Source of the DNA: a bacterium
GTDB lineage: Bacteria; Planctomycetota; JAFGQW01
Direction: 5' to 3'
DNA length: 64,000 nucleotides
Assembly: GCA_030426805.1 (NCBI GenBank)
Contig: JAUHXU010000003.1
Location: forward strand, 558,001-622,000
Shown: piece after piece, positions 53,302 to 62,108 of the stretch
Layout: each line of letters begins with the position of its first letter
Numbering within the stretch: the first letter of the stretch is position 1
Position numbers and translations under genes: made by a program
Notes under the pieces: model-generated
Told to the model about the DNA's origin: nothing
Database searches by the model: none
Seen by the model: the letters and a program-made list of their open reading frames with translations, nothing else

Positions 53302-54433
53302 TCGGCGTCATCTGCTCGAGCAACACGTGCTCGATCGTGAACGCGAGCAGCGACCAGCCGACGAAGACGGCGAGCACCGCGACCGCGACCGCCGGGCCCC
53401 TGCGCGCGGCGCCGACGAGCCGCCACACGACGACACCCCAGATCCACGCGGCGAGCGCCAAACCGATCACGCCGAGCTCGAACGCGATCTCGAGCGGCGT
53501 GTTGTGCGCCGAGTTGTAGAGCGCGTCGGGGCGCGACGATCGCCGCTCCCATGCGGCGTGGAAGTTCTTGTAGCCGTAGCCATGCCCGACCCACGGCTGC
53601 TCGAACACCATCTCCCTCGCGCCGGCCCAGATCTCCGGGCGGTGGTGCAACGACTGCACGAATCGCTCCGGCGTGACCATGTCCCGGACGCGATCGCCGA
53701 CGTAGCCCTTCGGTGCGAGCCACGCGGTCAGTGCGACCGCGACGACGAGCGCCGCCCCGATCGCGAGCGCACGCCGACTGCGCAGCGCGCCGAACACGGC
53801 GGTCGCGACCAGCGCGGCGACCCACGCGCCCCGCGACAGCGTGAAGAAGAGCGTCGCGAGCACCGGCAGCGCGAGCGCGACACGCACCCACACCCGCCGG
53901 ATCGGCAGCGCCGCGACGAGCATCAGCCCGACGAGCATCCAGTCGGCGCAGTGGTTCGGGTGGTCGAACGTCCCGAACACGCGGTAGCGATCGACACCGA
54001 TGTGCAGCAGGCGCTGCACGAGCGCGACGGCGACGCACACGCCGACGCCGACCGCGAACGCGTTCGCGAACGCCGGGACGCGACGTCGTGCATGGGTCGC
54101 GACGAGCCAGAACATCCCGACGCCGCGCAGCAGGTCGCGCCACAGCAGGTTGCGCGTATCCCGCGGCAACTCCGCCCAGCCGAGGCTCGCGACCGCGAGC
54201 ACGCCGAACAGCACCAGCGGCAACTCGAGGCCGGTGCGCGCGAACGGCCACCGCCGCGTCCGCACACCGCGGAGCGCACCGAGCGCGACGGCGACCGTGA
54301 ACGGCGCGGCGAACAGCAGCGTCGGCCCGTCGTCGAACGGCAACGCGGCGACCGCACACCACGTGACCGCGGCTGCGGCGCGCTCGAGCACCGGCCCCCG
54401 CGGGAGCCGTCGGCGAATCGCGGTGCACCTCAT
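53249..54433 (-). CDS. O-antigen ligase/polymerase-like membrane protein
   Basis: 394 residues from the ATG at 54433. About ten hydrophobic helices are spread over the sequence. The Wzy/WaaL-type hallmark is the large periplasmic loop between helices (about residues 245-325, GDRVRDMVTPERFVQSLHHR, PEIWAGAREMVFEQPWVGHG and NSAHNTPLEIAFELG), where AHNTPLEIAFELG is the conserved end. It may attach or polymerise a surface glycan, or act as an O-glycosylation ligase. No other glycan genes lie beside it, except the GT2 enzyme 45 kb away. Confidence 0.8.
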   Translation of the reverse strand: MRCTAIRRRLPRGPVLERAAAAVTWCAVAALPFDDGPTLLFAAPFTVAVALGALRGVRTRRWPFARTGLELPLVLFGVLAVASLGWAELPRDTRNLLWRDLLRGVGMFWLVATHARRRVPAFANAFAVGVGVCVAVALVQRLLHIGVDRYRVFGTFDHPNHCADWMLVGLMLVAALPIRRVWVRVALALPVLATLFFTLSRGAWVAALVATAVFGALRSRRALAIGAALVVAVALTAWLAPKGYVGDRVRDMVTPERFVQSLHHRPEIWAGAREMVFEQPWVGHGYGYKNFHAAWERRSSRPDALYNSAHNTPLEIAFELGVIGLALAAWIWGVVVWRLVGAARRGPAVAVAVLAVFVGWSLLAFTIEHVLLEQMTPIIGAWVGFGFAIARSAR

Positions 54434-54470
54434 CGCGGCCAGCTTACTCGCTCCACCGGCGATCCCCCAG

Positions 54471-54476
54471 TATGAT
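54471..54476 (+). promoter_or_regulatory. -10-like TATGAT, 7 nt before ATG
   Basis: TATGAT (54471-54476), the best of the -10-like boxes, is followed by 7 nt and the ATG at 54484; supports that ATG as a leaderless start of the CPBP gene. Confidence 0.45.
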
Positions 54477-54483
54477 GCCGCGG

Positions 54484-55092
54484 ATGACACGTGCGCATGC
54501 CGAACTCCTCGCGGTCGTCGCGACCGGCGCCGTGCACCTCGTGTTCGAGGAAGTGCTCGGGCAGAAGGCCGCGTTCATCGCGGTCGCGGCGGTCGGCTGG
54601 GCGGCCTACATCGCGTGGTCGGTTCGTCGCGACCGAGCGATCCTGGACGAATGGGGCCTCGGCCGACGCGGTCTTGGCGACACGGCTCGCGCCGCGGCGC
54701 TCGTGTTCGTCGCGGGCACGATCGCGCTCGGCGGCACCTCGATCGCCCTCGGCCATTTCGGCGTCCACTGGCACATGCTGCCGCTGCTCGCGCTCTACCC
54801 GGTGTGGGGCGTCGTGCAGCAGTTCGTCGTGCAGGCGCTGCTCGCGCGCAACCTCGAGCGATGCGGCGCCCCGCCGGTGGCGACGACCGTGGTCACGGCA
54901 CTCCTGTTCGGCATCGTGCATTGGCCCGACCGCTTCCTGATGGCCGCGACGGCGGTGCTCGCGCTGCTCTTCACGCCGATCTGGCTACGCCACCGCAACG
55001 TCTGGCCACTGGGTGTCGTCCACGGATGGCTCGGCGTGCTCGCCTACTACTGGCTCCTCGGGCGGGATCCGTGGAGCGAGCTGTTCGGCTGA
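54484..55092 (+). CDS. CPBP (Abi) family intramembrane protease-like protein
   Basis: 202 residues; ATGs at 54472 and 54475 are in frame but overlap the putative -10. Five to six membrane helices. The family motifs are present in variant form: motif 1 VVQQFVVQALLARNLE (QQ where EE is usual), motif 2 FGIVHWPDRF and motif 3 GVVHGWLGVL with histidines. The replacement of the glutamates may affect the glutamate-type active site. Function in Planctomycetes unknown; related proteins process prenylated or peptide substrates. Confidence 0.8.
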   Translation: MTRAHAELLAVVATGAVHLVFEEVLGQKAAFIAVAAVGWAAYIAWSVRRDRAILDEWGLGRRGLGDTARAAALVFVAGTIALGGTSIALGHFGVHWHMLPLLALYPVWGVVQQFVVQALLARNLERCGAPPVATTVVTALLFGIVHWPDRFLMAATAVLALLFTPIWLRHRNVWPLGVVHGWLGVLAYYWLLGRDPWSELFG

Positions 55093-55108
55093 CCGCGGTG
55101 CCGCACGC

Positions 55109-55954
55109 CTACGCGTGGCGCCACAGCATCACGAGGTTCGCGCCGAGGTAGACGAAGTAGCCGATGAGCACCGCCCGCAACCGCATCTCGCGCTCGTGCG
55201 CGCGGTCACGGCCCGGCGGCGTCGGCGCGATCGCGTCGGCCGCACGGAAGAAGCGCATCAGGATCGCCCACTCGGCGATCGCGACGACCAGCCACGGGTA
55301 GGCCGCGAACACCGACGCCCACACGAGCCGCGAGCCGGCGGGCAGGCGCGTCGCGTAGCCGAGGAGCATGACCGCCAACGGGCACACGATCGCGAGCCAT
55401 GGCAGCCACGGGTAGTCGTTCGCGAAGCGCTGCACACGATGCTCGCTGCACACCGCCGTCTCGAGGAGCGCGCCGAACGCGTCGTCGTCGACCGCCGACG
55501 CACGCCCCGCCGCGACGAGGCCCGAGCGAAGGCGGCGGACCAGGCGGTCGGCACCGGCGAGGCTCGTCGCGATCTCGATCCGCGCATCGTGCGACACGAC
55601 GGTCGCCGCACCGCTCACGCCCGGCAACACGCGCACCGCGACGCGCTCGACGTCCTCGAAGCGAATCGTGCGCTCCGCCCACGGGCTCCGCTCCTCGACG
55701 CTCTCGGCGGTCACGACGATGCGACGCTTCGACCAGCCGAGCGCGGTCCAGAGCGCGCCGCCCGCGACGAGCGCAGCCGCCGCGATCAAGCCGAGCACGA
55801 TCCACCGCGTACCGGCATCGACCGGACCGATCGAATACCACAGCACGGCGAGCGCGACGACGCCGGCCGCGATCAGGACGATCGCGAACCGGTAGGCAGC
55901 GAGCCAGAACGGGTCGATCGCGAAGGGCACGGCGCCCGGCGCGGCCGACGTCAC
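55109..55954 (-). CDS. PH-domain-like membrane protein
   Basis: 281 residues from a GTG 4 nt past the upstream stop. Helices at about 20-40 and 45-70 precede a bPH-like domain (about 75-140, WSKRRIVVTAESVEERSPWA, IRFEDVERVAVRV), and two or three more helices (about 180-200, 206-225 and 255-275). The domain order is that of bacterial PH-domain (YdbS/YdbT-like) or photosystem-associated proteins. Function unknown. It is the second gene of a pair. Confidence 0.6.
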   Translation of the reverse strand: MTSAAPGAVPFAIDPFWLAAYRFAIVLIAAGVVALAVLWYSIGPVDAGTRWIVLGLIAAAALVAGGALWTALGWSKRRIVVTAESVEERSPWAERTIRFEDVERVAVRVLPGVSGAATVVSHDARIEIATSLAGADRLVRRLRSGLVAAGRASAVDDDAFGALLETAVCSEHRVQRFANDYPWLPWLAIVCPLAVMLLGYATRLPAGSRLVWASVFAAYPWLVVAIAEWAILMRFFRAADAIAPTPPGRDRAHEREMRLRAVLIGYFVYLGANLVMLWRHA

Positions 55955-55958
55955 CGGG

Positions 55959-56720
55959 TCAGGCGTCCCGGTCCGCGCGCATGCGGTGCTCGACGACCGC
56001 GCGGCGATCGTCGTCGAGCGAACTCCACGCGTCGGAACCGAGCCAGCGGCAACCGCGGTCGAGCCAGCGCAGAATCGTCTCGCTGCCGAGCACCGCGTCG
56101 TGGTCGCACATCGCGCGGAGCGCATCGACCGCCGCGGCGCGCACGGTCGGATGTGCTTCGTCGGCCAGTGCGTCGAGCGCGGCGGCGAGGATCGGGAGCA
56201 CCTCGGGGCGACGCGTCGCGAGTCCGCGGAGAAACGCGTGTCGAACCGTGCCCGCGACGCAACGACGGAGCCACGGACAATCGCGCTGCACCCACGTCTC
56301 GAGCACGTGCCACCCGAACGTCTGGTGGTGTTCGAGCAACGGGATCATCGCGCGGCGCGCAGCCGCCTCGGACACCCACCAGCGCTCCCCGCTCGTGACG
56401 AGGAACTCGATCTCGGTGACCGCGAGACGCGGGTTGCGCACGGCCGTGCGCCCGTAGAACGCGGTCGTGATGACGACCATCCCGACGTCGGTGCGGGCCG
56501 CGTGGACGATCTGGCGAAAGGCCGGCGACACCGCGTCGATCGCGATCGGCGCGTGGGCCGCCATGCCGTCCGCTGCCGCCTCCAGGCTGGCGAACGGGAT
56601 CCGGAGCGCCGAGAGTTCGCGCAGGATGCGGTGGGACTGGAACCGCTCACCGCGGATCAGGCGGTGCATCGCCTCCCGACCCCGGTCCCGCACGAACTCG
56701 GCTGTCGCACACTCGGTCAT
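55959..56720 (-). CDS. Helical repeat protein of unknown function
   Basis: 253 residues from the ATG at 56720 (AGGTGA upstream; GTG at 56726 is an alternative). The second half has HEAT-like helices (VRHAFLRGLATRRPEVLPIL, AALDALADEAHPTVRAAAVD), as in DNA-alkylation-repair-like and PBS lyase-repeat proteins, but the catalytic residues of AlkD are not evident. Soluble, no signal. TTGAAA on the minus strand near 56850 may belong to its promoter. It is probably cotranscribed with the membrane protein behind it. Confidence 0.6.
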   Translation of the reverse strand: MTECATAEFVRDRGREAMHRLIRGERFQSHRILRELSALRIPFASLEAAADGMAAHAPIAIDAVSPAFRQIVHAARTDVGMVVITTAFYGRTAVRNPRLAVTEIEFLVTSGERWWVSEAAARRAMIPLLEHHQTFGWHVLETWVQRDCPWLRRCVAGTVRHAFLRGLATRRPEVLPILAAALDALADEAHPTVRAAAVDALRAMCDHDAVLGSETILRWLDRGCRWLGSDAWSSLDDDRRAVVEHRMRADRDA

Positions 56721-56990
56721 ATTCACCTGCCCGGTCTCTGACGTTCATTCCCGCTTGCGAGCGGCGTCAACGATAGCGGGGGCTCCGCTGCGTGCAAAGC
56801 GCAAAGAACGAGAAAGACGTCTCATATCGATCCTGTAACCCCTTCTTTTTCAAGTGGTTATATCCAACCGGCTTATCAGCTGTGCGAATTCGCTTCGCGC
56901 TGGATAACCGGGACATCTTGTAGAATCATGTTGGCGAAGCCGACACGTGAGGTACGGTTTCGCAGGTGAGTGAGCCCCGATCTCGGGGCG
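56721..56990. other. Divergent promoter region before the riboswitch
   Basis: A comparatively A+T-rich stretch (about 56820-56930). TAGAAT at 56921-56926 is a good -10 for the rightward riboswitch transcript (start near 56933). A perfect hairpin GCCCCGA/TCGGGGC lies at 56973-56988. No gene is present. Confidence 0.45.
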
Positions 56991-57088
56991 CCTCGATTCA
57001 GGGCAAACCGCTCGAAAGGGCGGGACGCAAAGCCAAGGGCCTACCCCCGGTCTCACACAAGTCCGGGCATGGCAGCCGGTTGCCGAGG
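56991..57088 (+). ncRNA. Cyclic di-GMP-I riboswitch (GEMM) aptamer
   Basis: All class I hallmarks are seen: P1 stem CCTCG (56991-56995) with CGAGG (57084-57088); the core AGGGCAAACC followed by a CGAAAG (GNRA) tetraloop hairpin GCTC/GGGC; the highly conserved GGGACGCAAAGCC; a P3 helix ending in GGGCCTACCCCCGG/CCGGGCATGG; and GCAGCCGGTTGCC, whose GGTTGCC pairs with GGCAAACC. The aptamer senses the second messenger c-di-GMP. The regulated gene is the secreted glycosidase-like protein at 57163; whether it is turned on or off cannot be read directly. Confidence 0.93.
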
Positions 57089-57092
57089 AACA

Positions 57093-57116
57093 GCGGAGGT
57101 CCGCACGGACCGCCGC
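57093..57116 (+). promoter_or_regulatory. Candidate expression-platform hairpin of the riboswitch
   Basis: GCGGAGGTCC (57093-57102) and GGACCGCCGC (57107-57116) form a 10-bp stem with one mismatch just downstream of P1. It is not followed by a T-run; it could compete with the aptamer or act with rho. The gene's own Shine-Dalgarno (GGGAG, about 57147) lies outside it. Confidence 0.4.
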
Positions 57117-57162
57117 GATGGATTTCCGTACGGCGCCGGCTCGGCACGGGAGACGGAAACCC

Positions 57163-59643
57163 ATGACGACGGGACGCAAGCGCCTGGCAGCGATCGCGCT
57201 GCTCTTCGGGCTCGCCGTCGCGACCTCCGCGACCACGGCCACATCGCAACAGCACCGGATCTTCTCGGTTCGCAACCGCTTCTTCATCGAAGAACTCACG
57301 ACCAAAGAGGTTCGCGAATTCGACATGTGGAGCACGCGACTCGCGAACGCGTTGTTCGACTCGCGATTCACCGACCGGGTGATCGCCAACCTGGACGACT
57401 ACCTCCGGTACGGCGTCAACACGCTGTCGGTCGGGATCCAGGGCGGCAACCTCGGCACGCCGGCGTTCAACACGGTCTACCCGCGTGTCTACAACAGCGA
57501 CGGCACGCTCGACACGAACAGCGTCGTGTGGAAGAACCTCGACCGACTGCTCGACGAGACCGATCGTCGTGGCATCGTGCTGATGGTCCAGTATTGGTAC
57601 TTCAAGCGCGACGAGAACGTCCCGAGCGACGCCGACGCGCTCAAGACGACGCGCCTCGTCACGCAGTGGCTCAAGCGCACCGGCCACCGGAACTTCGTGC
57701 TCGATCTCGTGAACGAGTTCGGCCACACCGAGTATCAGTCGCGGCCGCTGTTCACGACCGTCCCGGGCGCACTGCAACTGCTCGACGAGGTCTACCGCGT
57801 CGATCCGTCGCTGCTCGCGGGCATGAGCCCGCCGGGCCGCCTCTTCTGCCCCGAGGGCATGGTCGGCAGTCGGTTCGTCGAAGCGACGATCATCTACTCG
57901 CACAACCAGCCGGCGGACCCGCAGAACCCGAACGCCTATTATCTGACGGGTCTGCCGAGAGACCCGCTCGGCAAGCCGTACGTGAACAACGAGTTCAACA
58001 AGCAGCTGCGCTACGAGAACTACCTGCAGCGCAACCCGCGGACGGGCCTCTACACGCTCGGCCACTGGGACCAGACGACGGTCGACCTCTACCTCGCCGA
58101 CATGCGGGCGATCCGCGCGCTCGGCGGATATGCGAACGTCTTCTCGCACCACCAGCAATACCTGACGCGCGACACCGACATGCCGGTCGCCGAGATCGGC
58201 CCGGAGGGCGAGCAGCCCGAGGCGTCGCCGGGCGCCGGTGAACCGTCGATGCACTGGGTCTTCTCGGCGATCGCCGAGATGCGCAAGAGTGCGCCGCTGC
58301 CGCGCCACGCCGACTTCAACGACGGCTGGGCGAGCGGATTCGAGCTCGACCTCGCCGGCACGTGGTCGGTCAGCGGTGGCGTGCTGATGCAGACCGACGC
58401 GAACGAAACGCGCGCCGTCGCCCGAACGAGCACCGCGGCCGACGACGTGACCGTGAGCGTCGAGACCGGCTTCATCGCGACCCCCGGCCCGAACGCACGG
58501 ATCGTGCTCCAGCTCGGCGCCGCGTCGGAGGCCGGCCCCGCGTATCGCGTCGCGCTGACCACCGACGACGTCACGCTCGACCAACTCGGCGGTGCGCTCC
58601 AGCCGATCCGCGTTCCGCTGCCGCCGCGCTACTGGCAGCAGGTGCGGCTCGTGCGACACGAAGATCGCGTCGAGGTGTGGCTCGACGACGTGCGCGTCAT
58701 CGACGCGTCGGACACGACGCCGCTCGACGGTCGCAACCTGCTGCTGATCACCGAGAACGCGGCCGCCGCGTTCGACAACCTGCGCGCCGGGCCGCACCGC
58801 GCGGTCGACTTCGACGACCGCAAGACCGGCGGCTGGGAGCCGGCGAACGCGCAGGCGTGGAACATCGTGACGCGCACCGCGAACGACAGCCACTGGGAGG
58901 CGTCGCTCGCATCGACGACCGCGCGCCACTCGGTGCTCGACCAACGGCTCGCCGACTTCGACTTCGAGTTCGACGCCGACCTCGAGCGCGGCACGATGGC
59001 GGGGCTGCGCTTCCGCACGACCGACCTCGACGGTGCGATGGGTGAAGGCCACTTCGTGCGCGTGATGCAGGGCGGCGTGGTCGCGCTGGACCGAACCGAT
59101 GCGAGCGGCACGACCGTGCTCGGCACCGCCGTCGCGCCGGTCGCCGGCAACACGATGCGCATCCGCGTGAACGCGGTCGGCGATCGCATCCGCGTGCTGA
59201 TCGACGGCAACCCGGTACTCGCGGTCACCGATCCGGTCGACGCCGACGTCGAAGGCGGCCTTGTGCTCGTCGCGCTCGGCTCCGCGGTCGACTTCGACGA
59301 CCTGCACCTGCAGACCGGACCGAACCGCTTCCCGGAGGTCACGGTGACCCCCGGTGCGGCCGGCCCGCTCGGCGCCGGCATGGCGATCACGGTCGCCGAC
59401 GGCGACGGCGCCCACGACGTCCAGCACGTCCGGGTCTACCTGAACAAGAACGACAGCTACGGCTGGGGCGACATCACGTTCCTGCTCTGGACCGACCTGT
59501 TCACGCACACGCGAAGCGCCGACGGCAAGTCCGGCACGGCGACGCTGCAAAAGACAATCATCCCCGGCGGCGAATGGACCATCCGGTTCGTGAGCCGCGA
59601 CCTCCACGGCAACGTGACGACGAAGGACTACTCCGTCCGCTGA
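57163..59643 (+). CDS. Secreted glycoside-hydrolase-like protein under c-di-GMP riboswitch control
   Basis: 826 residues from the ATG at 57163 (signal peptide, GGGAG upstream). Residues about 30-380 resemble a cellulase/GH5-like (beta/alpha)8 domain: DDYLRYGVNTLSVGIQGGNL, DRRGIVLMVQYWYFKRDEN, FVLDLVNEFGHTEY (Asn-Glu as the likely acid/base), and a late PVAEIGPEGEQPEASPG. Two concanavalin-like segments follow (about 390-550 and 560-720), each with FD/DNLRAGP-type strands, then a C-terminal beta domain. A glycan-cleaving or glycan-binding exoprotein fits c-di-GMP control of matrix or attachment. Substrate unknown; a second catalytic Glu is not certain. Confidence 0.78.
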   Translation: MTTGRKRLAAIALLFGLAVATSATTATSQQHRIFSVRNRFFIEELTTKEVREFDMWSTRLANALFDSRFTDRVIANLDDYLRYGVNTLSVGIQGGNLGTPAFNTVYPRVYNSDGTLDTNSVVWKNLDRLLDETDRRGIVLMVQYWYFKRDENVPSDADALKTTRLVTQWLKRTGHRNFVLDLVNEFGHTEYQSRPLFTTVPGALQLLDEVYRVDPSLLAGMSPPGRLFCPEGMVGSRFVEATIIYSHNQPADPQNPNAYYLTGLPRDPLGKPYVNNEFNKQLRYENYLQRNPRTGLYTLGHWDQTTVDLYLADMRAIRALGGYANVFSHHQQYLTRDTDMPVAEIGPEGEQPEASPGAGEPSMHWVFSAIAEMRKSAPLPRHADFNDGWASGFELDLAGTWSVSGGVLMQTDANETRAVARTSTAADDVTVSVETGFIATPGPNARIVLQLGAASEAGPAYRVALTTDDVTLDQLGGALQPIRVPLPPRYWQQVRLVRHEDRVEVWLDDVRVIDASDTTPLDGRNLLLITENAAAAFDNLRAGPHRAVDFDDRKTGGWEPANAQAWNIVTRTANDSHWEASLASTTARHSVLDQRLADFDFEFDADLERGTMAGLRFRTTDLDGAMGEGHFVRVMQGGVVALDRTDASGTTVLGTAVAPVAGNTMRIRVNAVGDRIRVLIDGNPVLAVTDPVDADVEGGLVLVALGSAVDFDDLHLQTGPNRFPEVTVTPGAAGPLGAGMAITVADGDGAHDVQHVRVYLNKNDSYGWGDITFLLWTDLFTHTRSADGKSGTATLQKTIIPGGEWTIRFVSRDLHGNVTTKDYSVR

Positions 59644-59667
59644 GCGTCACACCCCTTGCCAACTCAA

Positions 59668-59697
59668 GGGCGGGCCCACCCGGGCCCGCCCTTTTTC
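59668..59697 (+). terminator. Rho-independent terminator of the glycosidase gene
   Basis: GGGCGGGCCC (59668-59677) and GGGCCCGCCC (59682-59691) form a perfect stem, followed by TTTTT. It is 25 nt after the stop. Confidence 0.9.
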
Positions 59698-59719
59698 GTT
59701 CGGTTCCCGATCCGACTGC

Positions 59720-59725
59720 TATACT
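59720..59725 (+). promoter_or_regulatory. -10-like TATACT of the PPIase gene
   Basis: TATACT, 50 nt before the ATG at 59775. The -35 region is not well conserved. A GGAG at Shine-Dalgarno distance belongs to the same leader. Confidence 0.4.
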
Positions 59726-59774
59726 TCGGGCCCCGAAACGGTCCTTTCGTCGCTCCCGATCCACGGAGAATCCG

Positions 59775-61886
59775 ATGCGCTCGCTCGTCGTCCTGTTCCT
59801 GATCGCCGTCGCGGCGCCGGTTGCGGCGCAGTTCCCGGGCCAGCAGCCGGCCGAAGAGCTGGTCTTCCCGGAGATGGAGGCCGTCAAGCAGCAGATCGCG
59901 GAGGCCCGCGGGGTGAAGGGCGTCACCGTCCCGACCGCCGAGGAGCGCACGCGCGTCGTCGCGAAGGTCAACGGCGAGCCGGTGCAACTCGGCAACCTGC
60001 TGGACGAGATCGTCAACCGGTTCAGCGCGCAGCTGATCCCGCAGCTGTTGAATCAACAGGTGATGAACCTCGAGACGACGCGGCGCAAGGTGACGATCAG
60101 CGACGAGGAGTTCGCCGACGCGGTCGCGATCTACCTCGCGCAGAAGAAGGCCGTGCAGAACAAGACGACGCTGCGCGACATCCTCGTCGAGTCCGCGATC
60201 GGGTGGGACGACTTCGAGCGCCTGATGGCGGACAACGCGAAGATCGCGAAGCTCGTGCGCGGCGACCTGAAGCTGCCGAACAAGAAGCGCGAACCGCTCA
60301 ACCCGCTCTTCGTGCAGATCTGGGCCGGCCAGAAGATGCGCGGTGCCTACCAGGTCGAGATGGACGCCACGAAACTGCCGGACGGCGTGGCCGGCCGGAT
60401 CAGCGCGACGCGCCCCGTCAGCGACGTGCTCGAATCGCTGCCGGGTTCCGGTGCGACGCTCACCGTCAACGAGAACGAGCCGAAGAAGCAGCCGCGCCCC
60501 GACACCGTGACGATCACCCCGGCCGATGGCGGCTGGCCGCGCACGACCGTGCCGCTCGTCGACATCGACGGCCCCGGCGACGACGGTTCGATGACGAAGG
60601 TGCCGGTCACCGTCGCGCTCGAGAAGGCGCTCGCCGGGCCGGTCAAGCTCGAGCGCTACGTGTGCATCACGGTCGACGGCGCCGCGACGCGCTTGGAGGC
60701 GCCGGTCGTCGAGGTCGAGAAAACCGCGATGAAAACGGCCCCGCAGGCACCGGGGCAGCCGCCGCAGAAGCCGGCGGAGACGACCGAGAAGGTCGCGCTC
60801 GCCGAACTCGTCTCCGCCGTCGCGAACGGCACCGTCGTCGTGGGCGAGGACGGTACCGCGAAGCCGGCCGACGCGCCGCACCCGCGTTTCGTCGTGCCGG
60901 ACGTCGACGTGCGCAGCGCCGACGGCACGGTCAAGCTCGCCGCAGCGCTCCGGACGCTCGCCGGCAAGAAGGCGGTCGCGATCCAGCGCGTCCGGATGAA
61001 CGGCACCTACGACATGCCCGACGCGCCGGTCACGCTGAAGAGCATGCTCGACCGCGACTCGGTGCTCCGGTTCGTGTTCGGCCGCCTGACGAAGCAGCAC
61101 TTCGACGAGGCGCTCGAGAGCTACGCGACGTTCGTCGCCGCGAAGCAGGCGCTGAAGGCCAACGGCGTGACCGTCGACGAAGCGGCCGTCGCGAAGGTGA
61201 TCGCCGAGGAAAACGCGCGCTACAACAACCCGTTCTTCAACCGGTCGACGATCCTGCAGGCCCTCGGCAAGACCGAGTTCGAGGAGGACCGCCGCCTCTG
61301 GATCGGCAACGGCGTGGACCAGATCATCGGCACCGACAACAGCGAGGACGCGATCGCGGCCTACTACGAGAAGAACATCCTGCACTTCGGTCGCGCGACG
61401 GTCGAAGCGTCGCACATCCTGATCGACAAGATCGATCCGAAGACCGGCAAGGAGGACTGGGCCGCGGCCGAGGCGCGTTGCGAACCGGTCGCCCGCGAAC
61501 TGTTCGGGGCCCGCAACCCCCGCGCGGTCTTCCCCGATCTCGCGCGCCGCTTCTCCGAGGACGCGATGACCGCGAAGCAAGGCGGCGAACTCGGCGAGTT
61601 CGGCGTCAAGGGCCAGATGGTGCCCGAGTTCACGGCCGCGGCGTTCGCGCTGCGCCCGGGCGAGGTGTCCGCGCCGGTGAAGACCGTCCACGGCTACCAC
61701 TTCATCCTGTGCACGAAGCGCACGCCCCCGGACCGCGCGAAGAACTCGCTCGGCGACGAGGAGGTCCGCCGGCAGGTCGTCGCCGACCTCCAGCAGGAGC
61801 GTCGCGACGCGTGGCTCGCCGAGAACACGAGGGTCGCGATCGAGCGCGTCGGCGCGTTCCTGCCGGGTCTCAAAGAGAAACCCTGA
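59775..61886 (+). CDS. Exported SurA/parvulin-type peptidyl-prolyl isomerase, enlarged
   Basis: 703 residues; signal peptide MRSLVVLFLIAVAAPVAA. A SurA-N-like helical domain (about 50-170, VVAKVNGEPVQLGNLLDEIV), a middle region (about 195-400) without clear similarity but with beta-strand-rich and Pro/Lys-rich segments, a second helical domain with a SurA-N-like look (about 415-530) and a parvulin domain (about 540-650: EASHILIDKIDPKTG, GELGEFGVKGQMVPEFTAAA and HGYHFILCTKR). It probably helps fold envelope proteins. It is unusually long because of the middle region. Confidence 0.85.
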   Translation: MRSLVVLFLIAVAAPVAAQFPGQQPAEELVFPEMEAVKQQIAEARGVKGVTVPTAEERTRVVAKVNGEPVQLGNLLDEIVNRFSAQLIPQLLNQQVMNLETTRRKVTISDEEFADAVAIYLAQKKAVQNKTTLRDILVESAIGWDDFERLMADNAKIAKLVRGDLKLPNKKREPLNPLFVQIWAGQKMRGAYQVEMDATKLPDGVAGRISATRPVSDVLESLPGSGATLTVNENEPKKQPRPDTVTITPADGGWPRTTVPLVDIDGPGDDGSMTKVPVTVALEKALAGPVKLERYVCITVDGAATRLEAPVVEVEKTAMKTAPQAPGQPPQKPAETTEKVALAELVSAVANGTVVVGEDGTAKPADAPHPRFVVPDVDVRSADGTVKLAAALRTLAGKKAVAIQRVRMNGTYDMPDAPVTLKSMLDRDSVLRFVFGRLTKQHFDEALESYATFVAAKQALKANGVTVDEAAVAKVIAEENARYNNPFFNRSTILQALGKTEFEEDRRLWIGNGVDQIIGTDNSEDAIAAYYEKNILHFGRATVEASHILIDKIDPKTGKEDWAAAEARCEPVARELFGARNPRAVFPDLARRFSEDAMTAKQGGELGEFGVKGQMVPEFTAAAFALRPGEVSAPVKTVHGYHFILCTKRTPPDRAKNSLGDEEVRRQVVADLQQERRDAWLAENTRVAIERVGAFLPGLKEKP

Positions 61887-62108
61887 CGGCCGTCCGGGCC
61901 CATTTCGGGCCCGTTCCGGCCGATCCCATCCCATTTCGCGCCGGATCCCGGGCGAGGCATCAAGCCCCGTCTCCCCGGATGCCGATCCGATGAAGTGGAC
62001 CGCAAGGACCACAGCATCAAACGCGAGGAATGGGATGATCCAGGCCGACTCTGTCGACCGGCCGGCTACGCGGCCGTGGGTGCCCGCGTGCGGAGGGAGT
62101 CCGCGCGC

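Noticed and set aside
56838..56870. TTGAAA near 56850 on the minus strand with a weak -10, as a promoter for the helical repeat gene.
   Set aside because: The -10 match (about TCGATA/GATATG) is poor and spacing is uncertain; only mentioned in passing.
61896..61912. GGGCCC-ATTTC-GGGCCC hairpin after the PPIase gene as a terminator.
   Set aside because: Short stem and no T-run; in G+C-rich DNA this can occur by chance, so it was not listed.
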